Shown here: positions 1 through 5,989 of the stretch, piece after piece
Numbering within the stretch: the stretch's first letter is position 1
Layout: the number at the start of each line of letters is the position of its first letter
NCBI GenBank assembly: GCA_946478645.1
Contig: CAMLCW010000268.1
Coordinates: forward strand, 1-7,177
Source: an uncultured Variovorax sp.
GTDB lineage: Bacteria > Pseudomonadota > Gammaproteobacteria > Burkholderiales > Burkholderiaceae
Length of the DNA stretch: 7,177 nucleotides
Reading direction: 5' to 3'
The notes under the pieces: model-generated
Databases searched by the model: none
The model's input: the letters and a program-made list of their open reading frames with translations, nothing else
Told to the model about the DNA's origin: nothing
Translations under genes and position numbers: made by a program

Positions 1-1051
1 TCCATTGCCAGACGTGGCCGGTCATCTGCGAAATCCCCGGCGCATCGACGGCGGCCTCCCACTCGAATTCGGTCGGCAGCCGCGCGCCGGCCCACTCTGC
101 GTAGGCAGCGGCTTCATAGAAGCTCAACTGCGACACGGGCGCATCGGGCTCCATCGGCCGCACGCCGTGCAGCCCGAAGACATGCCAGCCGGCCTGCTGC
201 TGCGTCATTGCATCGAGACGCGGGTCATCGGCGTCGAGCCAATAGGCCGGATGCCGCCAGCCCTGCGACTGCACCGCGGCCCAGCCGTCGGACAGCCAGA
301 GCTCGGGGCGCCGGTAGCCGCCATCGGCGATGAACTGCGCGTACTCGCCGCAATTCACGAGCCGGTCGGCGATCGCATGCGGCTGCAGCAACGCTGCGTG
401 GCGCGGTGTCTCGTTGTCGAAGGCAAAACCGCGTTGCGGGCCTTCGTGGCCGACCTGCACCACGCCGCCCGGCCGCGAGAGCCAGCGCATCGGCGCAGGC
501 ACGGTCGCGAGCCGCAGCGCAGGGCCCGCAGCGGGCTTGTAGGCAGGCAGCAGCGGATTGCACGACAGCGCATGGAGGATGTCGGTGACGAGCAGCTCCT
601 GGTGCTGCTGTTCATGATGCAGGCCAAGGGTGAGGATCGGCTCGACCGCGGGCCAGTCTTGCCCGTCGATGCCGCTGTCGAGCCACGCGAGCACCGCCTC
701 GTCGACATGGCGCCGATAGGCCTGCACCTCGTCGAGCGAAGGCCGCGTGAGCAGCCCGCGCTGCGCACGCGGATGGCGCGGGCCGAGCGCCTCGTAGTAG
801 GAATTGAAGAGGAAGTGCAGGCGCGTATCGAAGGGCTTGTAGCCTGCGGCATGCGGCTGGAGCAGCACGGTCTCGAAGAACCAGGTGGTGTGCGCGAGGT
901 GCCACTTGGTCGGGCTCGCATCGGGCATCGATTGGATGCACTGGTCTTCGGCCGAGAGCGGTGCAGCGAGCGCCAGGGTGGCGCTGCGCACTTCGCGGAA
1001 CCTGTCGCGCAGCACGCTCGCCGTCGGTGTGATCGGCCGGGGTAGCGTCAT
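1..1051 (-). CDS. egtB: EgtB-family sulfoxide synthase (ergothioneine biosynthesis), 3' end missing
   Basis: The first 350 codons are visible; the frame is still open at the left edge. EgtB is a non-haem iron enzyme that joins hercynine to a cysteine or gamma-glutamylcysteine thiol with O2, giving the sulfoxide precursor of ergothioneine, in the cytoplasm. The N-terminal DinB-like domain (about residues 10-165) contains SMPDASPTKWHLAH and HHEQQHQE. H54, H146 and H150 are the likely iron ligands, by analogy with the three-histidine site of characterised EgtB. From about residue 185 an FGE-sulfatase domain follows, with LVNCGEYAQFIADGGY, ARLPTEFEWEAA and TGHVWQW. Proteobacterial EgtBs run to roughly 420-430 residues, so about 75 C-terminal residues, including part of the active site, lie outside. 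The ATG at 1051 is preceded by GGAGA with a 4-base gap. The divergent neighbour is an NADH dehydrogenase. The selenoneine synthase SenA is homologous and cannot be excluded; an egtD or senB/senC partner would lie to the left. Confidence 0.85.
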   Translation of the reverse strand, partial: MTLPRPITPTASVLRDRFREVRSATLALAAPLSAEDQCIQSMPDASPTKWHLAHTTWFFETVLLQPHAAGYKPFDTRLHFLFNSYYEALGPRHPRAQRGLLTRPSLDEVQAYRRHVDEAVLAWLDSGIDGQDWPAVEPILTLGLHHEQQHQELLVTDILHALSCNPLLPAYKPAAGPALRLATVPAPMRWLSRPGGVVQVGHEGPQRGFAFDNETPRHAALLQPHAIADRLVNCGEYAQFIADGGYRRPELWLSDGWAAVQSQGWRHPAYWLDADDPRLDAMTQQQAGWHVFGLHGVRPMEPDAPVSQLSFYEAAAYAEWAGARLPTEFEWEAAVDAPGISQMTGHVWQW

Positions 1052-1226
1052 GGTGTCTCCAGTCGGGTCAACCAGAAGTTGTAGCCGATCGACGTCAAGG
1101 CGGGACGTAGGACAAGTTCGCGCACTCCCCCGCCGGGACAAATGTGAGCGTCGGTCGGTCGCTCAAACGTCCACTTTCGCACAAGACGCGCCGGCGTGCA
1201 CGGCGGCTGCGTATCATCGGTTCGAT
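1052..1226. other. Divergent intergenic region between egtB and ndh
   Basis: This 175-base gap must hold the promoters for both divergent genes. No convincing -35/-10 pair was found for either. A TATCAT at 1212-1217 resembles a -10 box for ndh but lies only 9 bases before the ATG, which would imply a nearly leaderless transcript, and no matching -35 is present about 17 bases upstream. On the minus strand TTGACG followed by TACAAC is spaced only 9 bases apart, too close for sigma-70. No strong palindrome was seen. Confidence 0.4.
1056..1060 (-). promoter_or_regulatory. Ribosome binding site of egtB
   Basis: On the minus strand GGAGA sits four bases before the ATG at 1051. It supports this start. 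The encoded N-terminus (MTLPRPITPTASVLRDRF) leads straight into the conserved DinB-like domain, and no further conserved sequence is visible upstream. Confidence 0.6.
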
Positions 1227-2573
1227 ATGCAAAGCCCCAACGCCTCCGCCCGTGCGCACGTGGTCATCGTCGGCTGCGGTTTCGGCGGCCTCGAAGCCGC
1301 CCGCAAGCTCGAACGGGCCGACGTGGACGTGACGGTGATCGAGAAGACCAACCACCACCTGTTCCAGCCGCTGCTCTACCAGGTGGCCACGGCCGGGCTC
1401 GCGGCGCCGTCGATCGCGGCGCCGGTGCGCGCATTGTTCCGGCGGCAGCCGCGCATCACGACACTGCTTGGCGAGGTCGGTGCCATCGACCCTGCGGCAC
1501 GTGCCGTGCAATTGACCAATGGCAACCGCGTGGCGTATGACCACCTCATCGTCGCCGCGGGCGCCACGCACAGCTACTTCGGCCATGACGAATGGGCGCC
1601 GCTCGCGCCCGGCCTCAAGACGCTGGCCGATGCCTTCGAGATCCGCCGCCGCGTGCTGCTGTCGTTCGAGGCCGCCGAGACCGAGTCAGATCCGCAGCGC
1701 CGCCGCGCGCGGCTCACCTTCGTGGTGATTGGCGCCGGGCCGACGGGGGTCGAGATGGCCGGCACGCTGGCCGAGATCGCGCGCCACACGCTCGCGGGCG
1801 AATTCCGCCACATCGATCCCGGCAGCGCCCAGGTGCTGCTCATCGAGGGCGGCCCGCGGGTGCTGCAGGCCATGCCCGAGAGCCTGAGCCAGAAGGCGCT
1901 CGAGCAGCTCGAACGGCTCGGCGTGGACGTGCGGCTCAACGCGCGCGTGACGGCCATCGATGCCGGCGGCCTCGAAGTACAGGCTGGCGGCGGTGCCGAC
2001 GGTGCGCCGGCGGGCAGCTACCGCGTCGACAGCAGTTGCGTGGTGTGGGCCGCGGGCGTCGCGGCCTCGCCGCTCGGCCGCATGCTCGGCGAGGCGACGG
2101 GCGCCGAATGCGACCGCGCGGGGCGCATCAAGGTCGAGCCCGACCTGAGCCTGGCCGGGCATCCCGAGATCAGCGTGGTCGGCGACCTCGCGGCGGCGCT
2201 GAGCCATGCGCCCGGCCAGCAGCCGAAGCCGGTGCCCGGCGTCTCGCCGGCCGCCAAGCAGATGGGCCGCGCGGCGGCCGCGAACATCCTGCGCCGCCTC
2301 GCGGGCGCGCCGACCGTGCCCTTTCGCTACCGCGACTACGGCAATCTGGCCACCATCGGCCGCAACTCGGCGGTGGTGGACCTCGGCACGCCCTTCGGTC
2401 CGCTGCGCTTCAGCGGCCGGCTCGCATGGCTCTTCTGGCTGTTCGCGCATGCCTATTTCCTCATCGGCTTTCGCAACCGGATCGTCGTGATGATGGACTG
2501 GGCGAGCGCCTACTGGAGCTTCCAGCGCCATGCACGCGTGGTCGCCGACGTGCAGGGCCGCAGCGAGTCCTGA
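1227..2573 (+). CDS. ndh: Type II NADH:quinone oxidoreductase (NDH-2)
   Basis: A 448-residue flavoprotein of normal NDH-2 length. NDH-2 passes electrons from NADH through FAD to quinone at the inner face of the membrane without pumping protons. The first Rossmann motif is VVIVGCGFGG (residues 12-21, G16/G18/G21) with the acidic strand end at E39. HHLFQPLLYQVATAGL (43-58) is strongly characteristic of the family. The second, NADH-binding Rossmann motif is FVVIGAGPTGVE (165-176) with E207 in LLIEGG. VVGD (317-320) is the second FAD contact, and PAAKQMGRAAA (about 341-351) occupies the quinone-site motif position. The C-terminal stretch LAWLFWLFAHAYFLIGF (399-415) followed by RNRIVVMMDW is the usual amphipathic membrane anchor. 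The ATG at 1227 was chosen because the Rossmann fold begins ten residues later; the same frame is open further upstream but carries no family sequence there. No good Shine-Dalgarno precedes it. The gene converges on the nuclease gene. Confidence 0.93.
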   Translation: MQSPNASARAHVVIVGCGFGGLEAARKLERADVDVTVIEKTNHHLFQPLLYQVATAGLAAPSIAAPVRALFRRQPRITTLLGEVGAIDPAARAVQLTNGNRVAYDHLIVAAGATHSYFGHDEWAPLAPGLKTLADAFEIRRRVLLSFEAAETESDPQRRRARLTFVVIGAGPTGVEMAGTLAEIARHTLAGEFRHIDPGSAQVLLIEGGPRVLQAMPESLSQKALEQLERLGVDVRLNARVTAIDAGGLEVQAGGGADGAPAGSYRVDSSCVVWAAGVAASPLGRMLGEATGAECDRAGRIKVEPDLSLAGHPEISVVGDLAAALSHAPGQQPKPVPGVSPAAKQMGRAAAANILRRLAGAPTVPFRYRDYGNLATIGRNSAVVDLGTPFGPLRFSGRLAWLFWLFAHAYFLIGFRNRIVVMMDWASAYWSFQRHARVVADVQGRSES

Positions 2574-2579
2574 ACGCCC

Positions 2580-2666
2580 CCCCGAAGCGGCTCACTTCGT
2601 GTAGCCGCCTCCCCCCACTGGGGGGCGCACCCGGTGGACCGGCGGCGAAGCCAGATCCACGGGTGC
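2580..2666. repeat. Compound GC-rich palindromic intergenic element (REP-like)
   Basis: Three nested hairpins lie side by side. (a) GCGGCT at 2587-2592 pairs with AGCCGC at 2603-2608, with CAC/GTG (2593-2595 with 2599-2601) extending the stem inward and one unpaired T. (b) CCCCCC at 2611-2616 pairs with GGGGGG at 2620-2625 around ACT. (c) GCACCC at 2627-2632 pairs with GGGTGC at 2661-2666; TGGA/TCCA extends it inward past a bulge, and an inner GGC-GAA-GCC hairpin lies at 2644-2652. The element fills most of the gap between two convergent genes. I recall similar palindromes scattered between genes in Comamonadaceae genomes, but could not check this. It may also terminate transcription or protect 3' ends in both directions; it lacks a clear U-tract. 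Confidence 0.6.
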
Positions 2667-2684
2667 ACTTGAACCATCGCTCAT

Positions 2685-2699
2685 CGGCGCCAGGCGCCG
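2685..2699 (-). terminator. Possible terminator hairpin after the nuclease gene
   Basis: CGGCGCC at 2685-2691 and GGCGCCG at 2693-2699 form a perfect 7-base inverted repeat around a single A, starting 3 bases beyond the nuclease stop codon. A real hairpin would open the innermost pairs to form a loop, leaving about 5-6 GC pairs. No T-run follows on the minus strand, so intrinsic termination is uncertain. Confidence 0.3.
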
Positions 2700-2702
2700 G
2701 CT

Positions 2703-3278
2703 TCAGAACTGGAAGCCATCGGACGCCTTCTCGCGCTGGCGCTGCCGCCATTTCCAGGGCGGCGTGGGCCTGGCGCCGGCCCACAGACCCGAGCGCTGCG
2801 TGCGCGCGCTGCGCTGCAGTTCATCCAGCCTGCCGGCGTGCCGCGCAGCGCTGCCATGAAAGTCGTACACCCAGGCCCAGCCTTCGGCCACCATCCAGGT
2901 GGCGGCGTCATGGCCGTCGCAGCGCACGTCGGCCACGGTGCGGCCGTAGCGGTCGATCTCGCGCTCGGTGATGAGCGCCTGCTCGAGGTGGCACAGCCGG
3001 CTCAGGGCCTGCCTGCTGCGCCGTCCGTAGGGCTGCGACCATTCGGGCGCGTCGATGGCCGAGATGCGCACCCGGACTTCTTCGTAGGACCCGATGCGCC
3101 CGCACCGCGCGGTGAGCGTGTCGCCGTCGCTGATGCCGACCACGAGGCAGGTCCGCGCGGCGGCCTGCGACGCCATCGGCAATACCAGGACACAGCAGGC
3201 GAGCAGGCAACGAAGGGAGCGCGGGAACATGGGCAGCGAGGAGGCGAGGAGGCGAGGAACCGTGGCGGCGAAAGCCAC
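2703..3278 (-). CDS. Exported staphylococcal-nuclease-like (thermonuclease family) protein
   Basis: A small SNase-fold protein, 191 residues from a GTG start. The family hydrolyses DNA and RNA in a Ca2+-dependent way, usually outside the cytoplasm. In 191-residue numbering, GISDGDTLTARC (48-59) supplies D53, VRVRISAIDAPEW (68-80) supplies R71, D76 and E79, and DRYGRTVADV (109-118) supplies R113. These match D21, R35, D40, E43 and R87 of staphylococcal nuclease, so the active site looks complete. The hydrophobic run LLACCVLVLPMASQAAA (about 25-41) is a signal peptide, with cleavage probably near SQA-AA. The C-terminal SGLWAG...PPWKWR is common in bacterial members. The GTG at 3278 has a good GGAGA five bases upstream; the ATG at 3230 would give 175 residues and a more typical short signal peptide but has no Shine-Dalgarno. 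The gene begins 46 bases after the acyl-CoA ligase stop and may be cotranscribed with it. Its physiological target is unknown. Confidence 0.85.
   Translation of the reverse strand: MAFAATVPRLLASSLPMFPRSLRCLLACCVLVLPMASQAAARTCLVVGISDGDTLTARCGRIGSYEEVRVRISAIDAPEWSQPYGRRSRQALSRLCHLEQALITEREIDRYGRTVADVRCDGHDAATWMVAEGWAWVYDFHGSAARHAGRLDELQRSARTQRSGLWAGARPTPPWKWRQRQREKASDGFQF
3236..3259. repeat. Tandem 8-base repeat, three units
   Basis: The plus strand reads GCGAGGAG at 3236-3243, GCGAGGAG at 3244-3251 and GCGAGGAA at 3252-3259. It lies between the two candidate starts of the nuclease gene. The unit length is not a multiple of three, so gain or loss of a unit would shift the frame if the GTG at 3278 is used but not if the ATG at 3230 is used. 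Confidence 0.6.
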
Positions 3279-3282
3279 GGAT

Positions 3283-3287
3283 TCTCC
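3283..3287 (-). promoter_or_regulatory. Ribosome binding site favouring the GTG start of the nuclease gene
   Basis: On the minus strand GGAGA lies four bases before the GTG at 3278. The competing ATG at 3230 is preceded by a pyrimidine-rich stretch with no Shine-Dalgarno. This favours the longer protein, although the extra 16 residues are not obviously conserved. Confidence 0.45.
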
Positions 3288-3324
3288 GCGCGAAGCGCCC
3301 GAAGCCGTGCCTGCGAACCGCCTG

Positions 3325-5040
3325 TTACGCGGCGGCCGCAGGCGTGGCCGAAGCGTTCTCGTCTTCCTGCAGCAGCCGCCACATCACCTTGCCGCTGCCG
3401 CTCTTGGGCAGCGCGTCGACGAACTGCACCTTGCGCGGAATCTTGTAGACCGCCATGTTCTCGCGGCACCAGTCGATGATCTCCTGCTCGGTGGTGTCCT
3501 TGTGCGTGGGGCGCAGCACCACCACCGCCTTCACCGACTCGCCACGGTAGCTGTCCTTGGTCGAGATCACGCAGGCTTCCTGGATCGCGGGATGGCGGAA
3601 CATCAGCAGCTCGACCTCGGCCGGCCACACCTTGAAGCCGCTCGCATTGATCATGCGCTTGAGCCGGTCGGTAATGAAGAAGTAGCCGTCCTCGTCCATG
3701 CGGCCCATGTCGCCCGAGCGGAAGAAGCGCTTGCCTTCGAATTCCACGAAGGCCGCGCGGGTCGCGTCGGGGCGCTTCCAGTAGCCCTGGAACACCTGCG
3801 GGCCATGGATGATGATCTCGCCCGATTCGCCGACCGGCAGTTCCACCAGTGTGTCGGGGTCGACCACGCGTGCGTCGGTGCTCATGAACGGAATGCCCAG
3901 GCACTGCTGCTTGGGGTTCTCCGACGGACTGGTGTGCGAAGGCGCGGCGGTTTCGGTCAGGCCGTAGCCTTCCTGGTACTTGAGGCCGTACTGCTCGAAC
4001 AGGCGCTGCGCCACGGCTTGCGGCATGGCGGCGCCGCCGCCGCCGATGTAGTTCATGCTCGAAAGGTCGTAGCTCGCGAAGTTGGGGCTGGCCATGAGGT
4101 CGATCACCATGGTCGGGATGTTGGTCCAGCTCGTGACCTTCCAGCGCGAGATCAGGCGCCCGGCCACGTCGCGGTCCCAGCGCGGCATGACCACCAGCGT
4201 CGCCCCCGCGAGGATCGCGGTGTGCATCATGCTCACCACACCGGTGATGTGGAACATCGGCACCACCGCGAGCACCACCGCCTCGGACGTGGCCTGGCCC
4301 CAGAGCTGGCCCGCCACCGCGTTGTGCATGAGGCTCGAATGATGGTGCACGCAGCCCTTGGGCAGGCCCGTGGTGCCGCTGGTGTAGGGCAGCAGCGCCA
4401 TGTCGTCGGCACCCACCACGTGCGCGGGCGCGGCGTGGCCGGCCGCCAGCGCATCGGTCCAGGCGGTGACCTTGCCGCCTTCCAGTTCGGGCAGCGCATG
4501 GCGCGTGCAGAGCCAGTCTTTCCAGGCCGGCGCGGGCGCGTCGTCGCCGGTCGCGTCGGCGTCGAAGGCGTCGGTGAACTGCGTGACGATCAGGTGGGCC
4601 AGCCGCTCCTCTGGCGGCAGCGCGTTGCTGGCCTTGGCCAGCTCGCCCGCGAGGTCGCCGGTGGTGATGGCCACCTTCGCGTCGGGGTCGACGATGTAAT
4701 GCTTGAGTTCCTCGGCGCGGTTCATCGGATTGACCGGCACCACCACCGCGTTGGCGCGCAGGATCGCGAAGTGCGCCACCACGAGCTGCGGGCAGTTCTG
4801 CATGTCGAGCACCACGCGGTCGCCGCGCTTCACGCCCAGCGCATGCAGCGCGCCGGCCAGGCGCTCGACCTGGTCGGCCAGCGCGCGGTAGGTTATGACC
4901 CGGCCGAAGAACACCAGCGCCGCCTTGTCCGGATAGCGTGCCGCCGAGGTCGCGAGGTTGTGCCACAGCGAGGTGGCGGGCACGGTGATCGAATACGGCA
5001 GGCGCTTGGGCCAGAACTTGTGGTGCGGGCGTGATTGCAT
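3325..5040 (-). CDS. AMP-forming acyl-CoA synthetase (probable medium/long-chain fatty-acid-CoA ligase)
   Basis: A 571-residue member of the ANL superfamily that activates a carboxylic acid with ATP to an acyl-adenylate, then transfers it to CoA. The ATP-binding A3 motif YTSGTTGLPKG is at 219-229, A5 YGLTET at 359-364, A7 RSGDMGR at about 441-447, the hinge motif DRLKRMINASGFKVWPAEVE at 458-477, and the C-terminal PKSGSGK ends at the catalytic lysine K551. All key residues are present and the length is normal. No transmembrane segment or signal is seen, so it should be cytoplasmic or peripheral to the membrane. The substrate cannot be fixed from sequence; a fatty acid is most likely, with aromatic or other acids possible. 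The ATG at 5040 (MQSRPHHKFWPKRLPYSI) was chosen over a TTG 18 bases upstream; neither has a clear Shine-Dalgarno. The C-terminus ends in a low-complexity ATPAAAA tail. It is divergent from a TetR regulator and lies upstream of the nuclease gene. Confidence 0.9.
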   Translation of the reverse strand: MQSRPHHKFWPKRLPYSITVPATSLWHNLATSAARYPDKAALVFFGRVITYRALADQVERLAGALHALGVKRGDRVVLDMQNCPQLVVAHFAILRANAVVVPVNPMNRAEELKHYIVDPDAKVAITTGDLAGELAKASNALPPEERLAHLIVTQFTDAFDADATGDDAPAPAWKDWLCTRHALPELEGGKVTAWTDALAAGHAAPAHVVGADDMALLPYTSGTTGLPKGCVHHHSSLMHNAVAGQLWGQATSEAVVLAVVPMFHITGVVSMMHTAILAGATLVVMPRWDRDVAGRLISRWKVTSWTNIPTMVIDLMASPNFASYDLSSMNYIGGGGAAMPQAVAQRLFEQYGLKYQEGYGLTETAAPSHTSPSENPKQQCLGIPFMSTDARVVDPDTLVELPVGESGEIIIHGPQVFQGYWKRPDATRAAFVEFEGKRFFRSGDMGRMDEDGYFFITDRLKRMINASGFKVWPAEVELLMFRHPAIQEACVISTKDSYRGESVKAVVVLRPTHKDTTEQEIIDWCRENMAVYKIPRKVQFVDALPKSGSGKVMWRLLQEDENASATPAAAA

Positions 5041-5132
5041 GGTCGGTCGGGCGGGCAAATGGAGGAGGAGGAAAAAAGACAGGCCGCAGCCTAAGCCGAG
5101 CCGTGCGCCGCTCCCATCGGGGAAGCCCGCGG

Positions 5133-5152
5133 AGCGTCACCTTGGCGACGCT
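5133..5152. promoter_or_regulatory. Candidate operator: 20-base imperfect palindrome
   Basis: AGCGTC at 5133-5138 is mirrored by GACGCT at 5147-5152, and CC at 5140-5141 by GG at 5144-5145. Eight of ten positions in each half match. The size and symmetry suit a TetR dimer, and the site lies in the gap between the divergent regulator and ligase genes, where such operators are usual. This is inference from position and symmetry. Confidence 0.45.
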
Positions 5153-5163
5153 GGCGCGGTCCG

Positions 5164-5184
5164 GTTGCCGCCGCCGGCGGCAAC
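5164..5184. promoter_or_regulatory. Candidate operator or hairpin: perfect 21-base palindrome
   Basis: GTTGCCGCCG at 5164-5173 is the exact reverse complement of CGGCGGCAAC at 5175-5184, around a central C. It is the strongest symmetric site in the window. Its centre (5174) is about 31.5 bases, three helical turns, from the centre of the neighbouring 20-base palindrome, so dimers on both sites would face the same side of the DNA. It is a second candidate site for the adjacent TetR protein, or alternatively a hairpin in the RNA. Confidence 0.5.
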
Positions 5185-5258
5185 GCCTCGACACAAGTGC
5201 GCCGCTACACTGCGAAAAAGGGTTTAGCGCCGACTGGCCGCAGAGGAATGCGCTCTAC

Positions 5259-5263
5259 AGAGA
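5259..5263 (+). promoter_or_regulatory. Ribosome binding site of the TetR gene
   Basis: AGAGA lies five bases before the ATG at 5269, a moderate Shine-Dalgarno. The in-frame ATG at 5248 has AGAGGA directly against it with no spacer, so it is less likely to be used. Confidence 0.4.
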
Positions 5264-5268
5264 TTGGA

Positions 5269-5979
5269 ATGAAGACAAACGAAGCAGGACCGACCACCCC
5301 CGCCAGGAAAAGCCAGCGCCGAAGCGCCGCGGACGGCACGAAGGGGACCGGGACGCCTCGCCTTTCGAAAGAGGTGCGCGAGCAGCAGATCGTGCAGAAG
5401 GCGATCCAGGTCTTCGCGGAACGCGGCTTCAGCGCGAGCACGCACGAGATCGCGCGCGCGCTGGGCATCACGCAGCCGCTGCTCTACAACTACTTTCCAA
5501 CCAAGGAAGCGCTGGTCGACCGCGTCTACGACGAAGTGTTCGTGCGCCGATGGGATCCGGTCTGGGAAGACTGGCTGGCCGACAGCACGCAACCGCTGGC
5601 CGCCAGGCTCAAGCGCTACCTGAAGGACTATGCGCGTTTCGTGCTGAAGAGCGACTGGGTGCGCATCTTCATTTCGGCCGGCCTCGCGCGCGAAGGCATC
5701 AACCGGCGCTATGTCGCCCGGCTGCGGGAGCGGCACTTCCTGGTGATTGCGCGCGAGATGCGCAAGGAGTACGGCATCCCCGAGCCCACCAGCGAAGAAG
5801 AGCTCGAGGACGAGATCGACCTGATCTGGTCCATGCATTCAGGCGTGTTCTACATCGGTGTGCGCAAGTGGATCTATGCGCTGCCGGTGCCCAAGAGCAT
5901 CGACCGGGTGATCGACCTGCGCGTCGACAGCTTCCTGCTGGGCGCACCGGAGGTGCTCAAGGCCTCGCGCAAGGCCTGA
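5269..5979 (+). CDS. TetR/AcrR-family transcriptional regulator
   Basis: A 236-residue one-component regulator. The N-terminal DNA-binding domain (about 35-90) reads EQQIVQKAIQVFAERGF, then the helix-turn-helix STHEIARALGITQPLLYNYF (57-76) and PTKEALVDRVYDEVF, a textbook TetR pattern. Residues 95-236 form a helical ligand-binding and dimer domain that I cannot assign to a characterised ligand class. A basic, Ser/Thr-rich tail of about 30 residues precedes the domain. The ATG at 5269 was chosen for its AGAGA site; in-frame starts at 5248 and further upstream would add up to 24 residues. The gene is divergent from the acyl-CoA ligase with two palindromes between them, so it probably represses the ligase, itself, or both, and may sense an acyl-CoA or fatty acid. 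This role is inferred from context only. Its 3' end nearly touches the convergent transporter gene. Confidence 0.9.
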   Translation: MKTNEAGPTTPARKSQRRSAADGTKGTGTPRLSKEVREQQIVQKAIQVFAERGFSASTHEIARALGITQPLLYNYFPTKEALVDRVYDEVFVRRWDPVWEDWLADSTQPLAARLKRYLKDYARFVLKSDWVRIFISAGLAREGINRRYVARLRERHFLVIAREMRKEYGIPEPTSEEELEDEIDLIWSMHSGVFYIGVRKWIYALPVPKSIDRVIDLRVDSFLLGAPEVLKASRKA

Positions 5980-5980
5980 G
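5956..5980. terminator. Possible shared hairpin at the convergent ends of the TetR and transporter genes
   Basis: CTCA at 5956-5959 and GGCCT at 5961-5965 pair with AGGCC at 5972-5976 and TGAG at 5977-5980, leaving one bulged A and a 6-base loop. The 9-pair stem spans the TetR stop codon. The two stop codons are only 10 bases apart, so any terminator must overlap coding sequence. There is no T-run on either side, so this is a weak call. Confidence 0.3.
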
Positions 5981-5989
5981 CCAGGATGC

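Larger units (their letters stand above)
5041..5268. other. Divergent regulatory region between acyl-CoA ligase and TetR regulator
   Basis: A 228-base gap that must carry both promoters. It contains two palindromes (listed separately), a purine-rich tract of GGA repeats followed by AAAAAA at 5061-5077, and a -10-like TACACT at 5206-5211 pointing toward the regulator. A TCGACA at 5188-5193 resembles a -35 box but is only 12 bases from TACACT, so no confident promoter can be drawn. Confidence 0.5.

Noticed and set aside
5..1045. Open plus-strand frame of 346 codons
   Set aside because: It lies antisense to the EgtB gene, is rich in Arg/His/Pro/Ala without domain motifs, and is a typical high-GC mirror frame.
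1151..1161. TCGGTCGGTCG short repeat, also near 5041-5050 as GGTCGGTCGG
   Set aside because: Short, simple, GC-rich and likely chance in this composition; no symmetry or spacing that suggests a shared regulator site.
885..1226. In-frame upstream extension of ndh
   Set aside because: The frame is open from 885 but overlaps the egtB start antisense and shows no family sequence; the Rossmann motif follows shortly after the ATG at 1227.
1592..2971. Open plus-strand frame of 459 codons
   Set aside because: An out-of-frame shadow of ndh that continues through the palindromic element and into antisense nuclease sequence; no motifs.
3094..5034. Open plus-strand frame of 646 codons
   Set aside because: Fully antisense to the acyl-CoA ligase, whose motifs are all intact; composition is dominated by His/Arg/Val/Gly with no recognisable fold.
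5071..5094. AGGC/GCCT mini-hairpin followed by T6 on the minus strand, as an attenuator before the ligase
   Set aside because: The stem has only four pairs and the T-run is separated from it; too weak to call a terminator or riboswitch.
3002..5194. Open minus-strand frame of 730 codons
   Set aside because: It overlaps the ligase and nuclease in another frame, runs across the intergenic gaps, and is an Arg/Gly/Ala-rich shadow frame.
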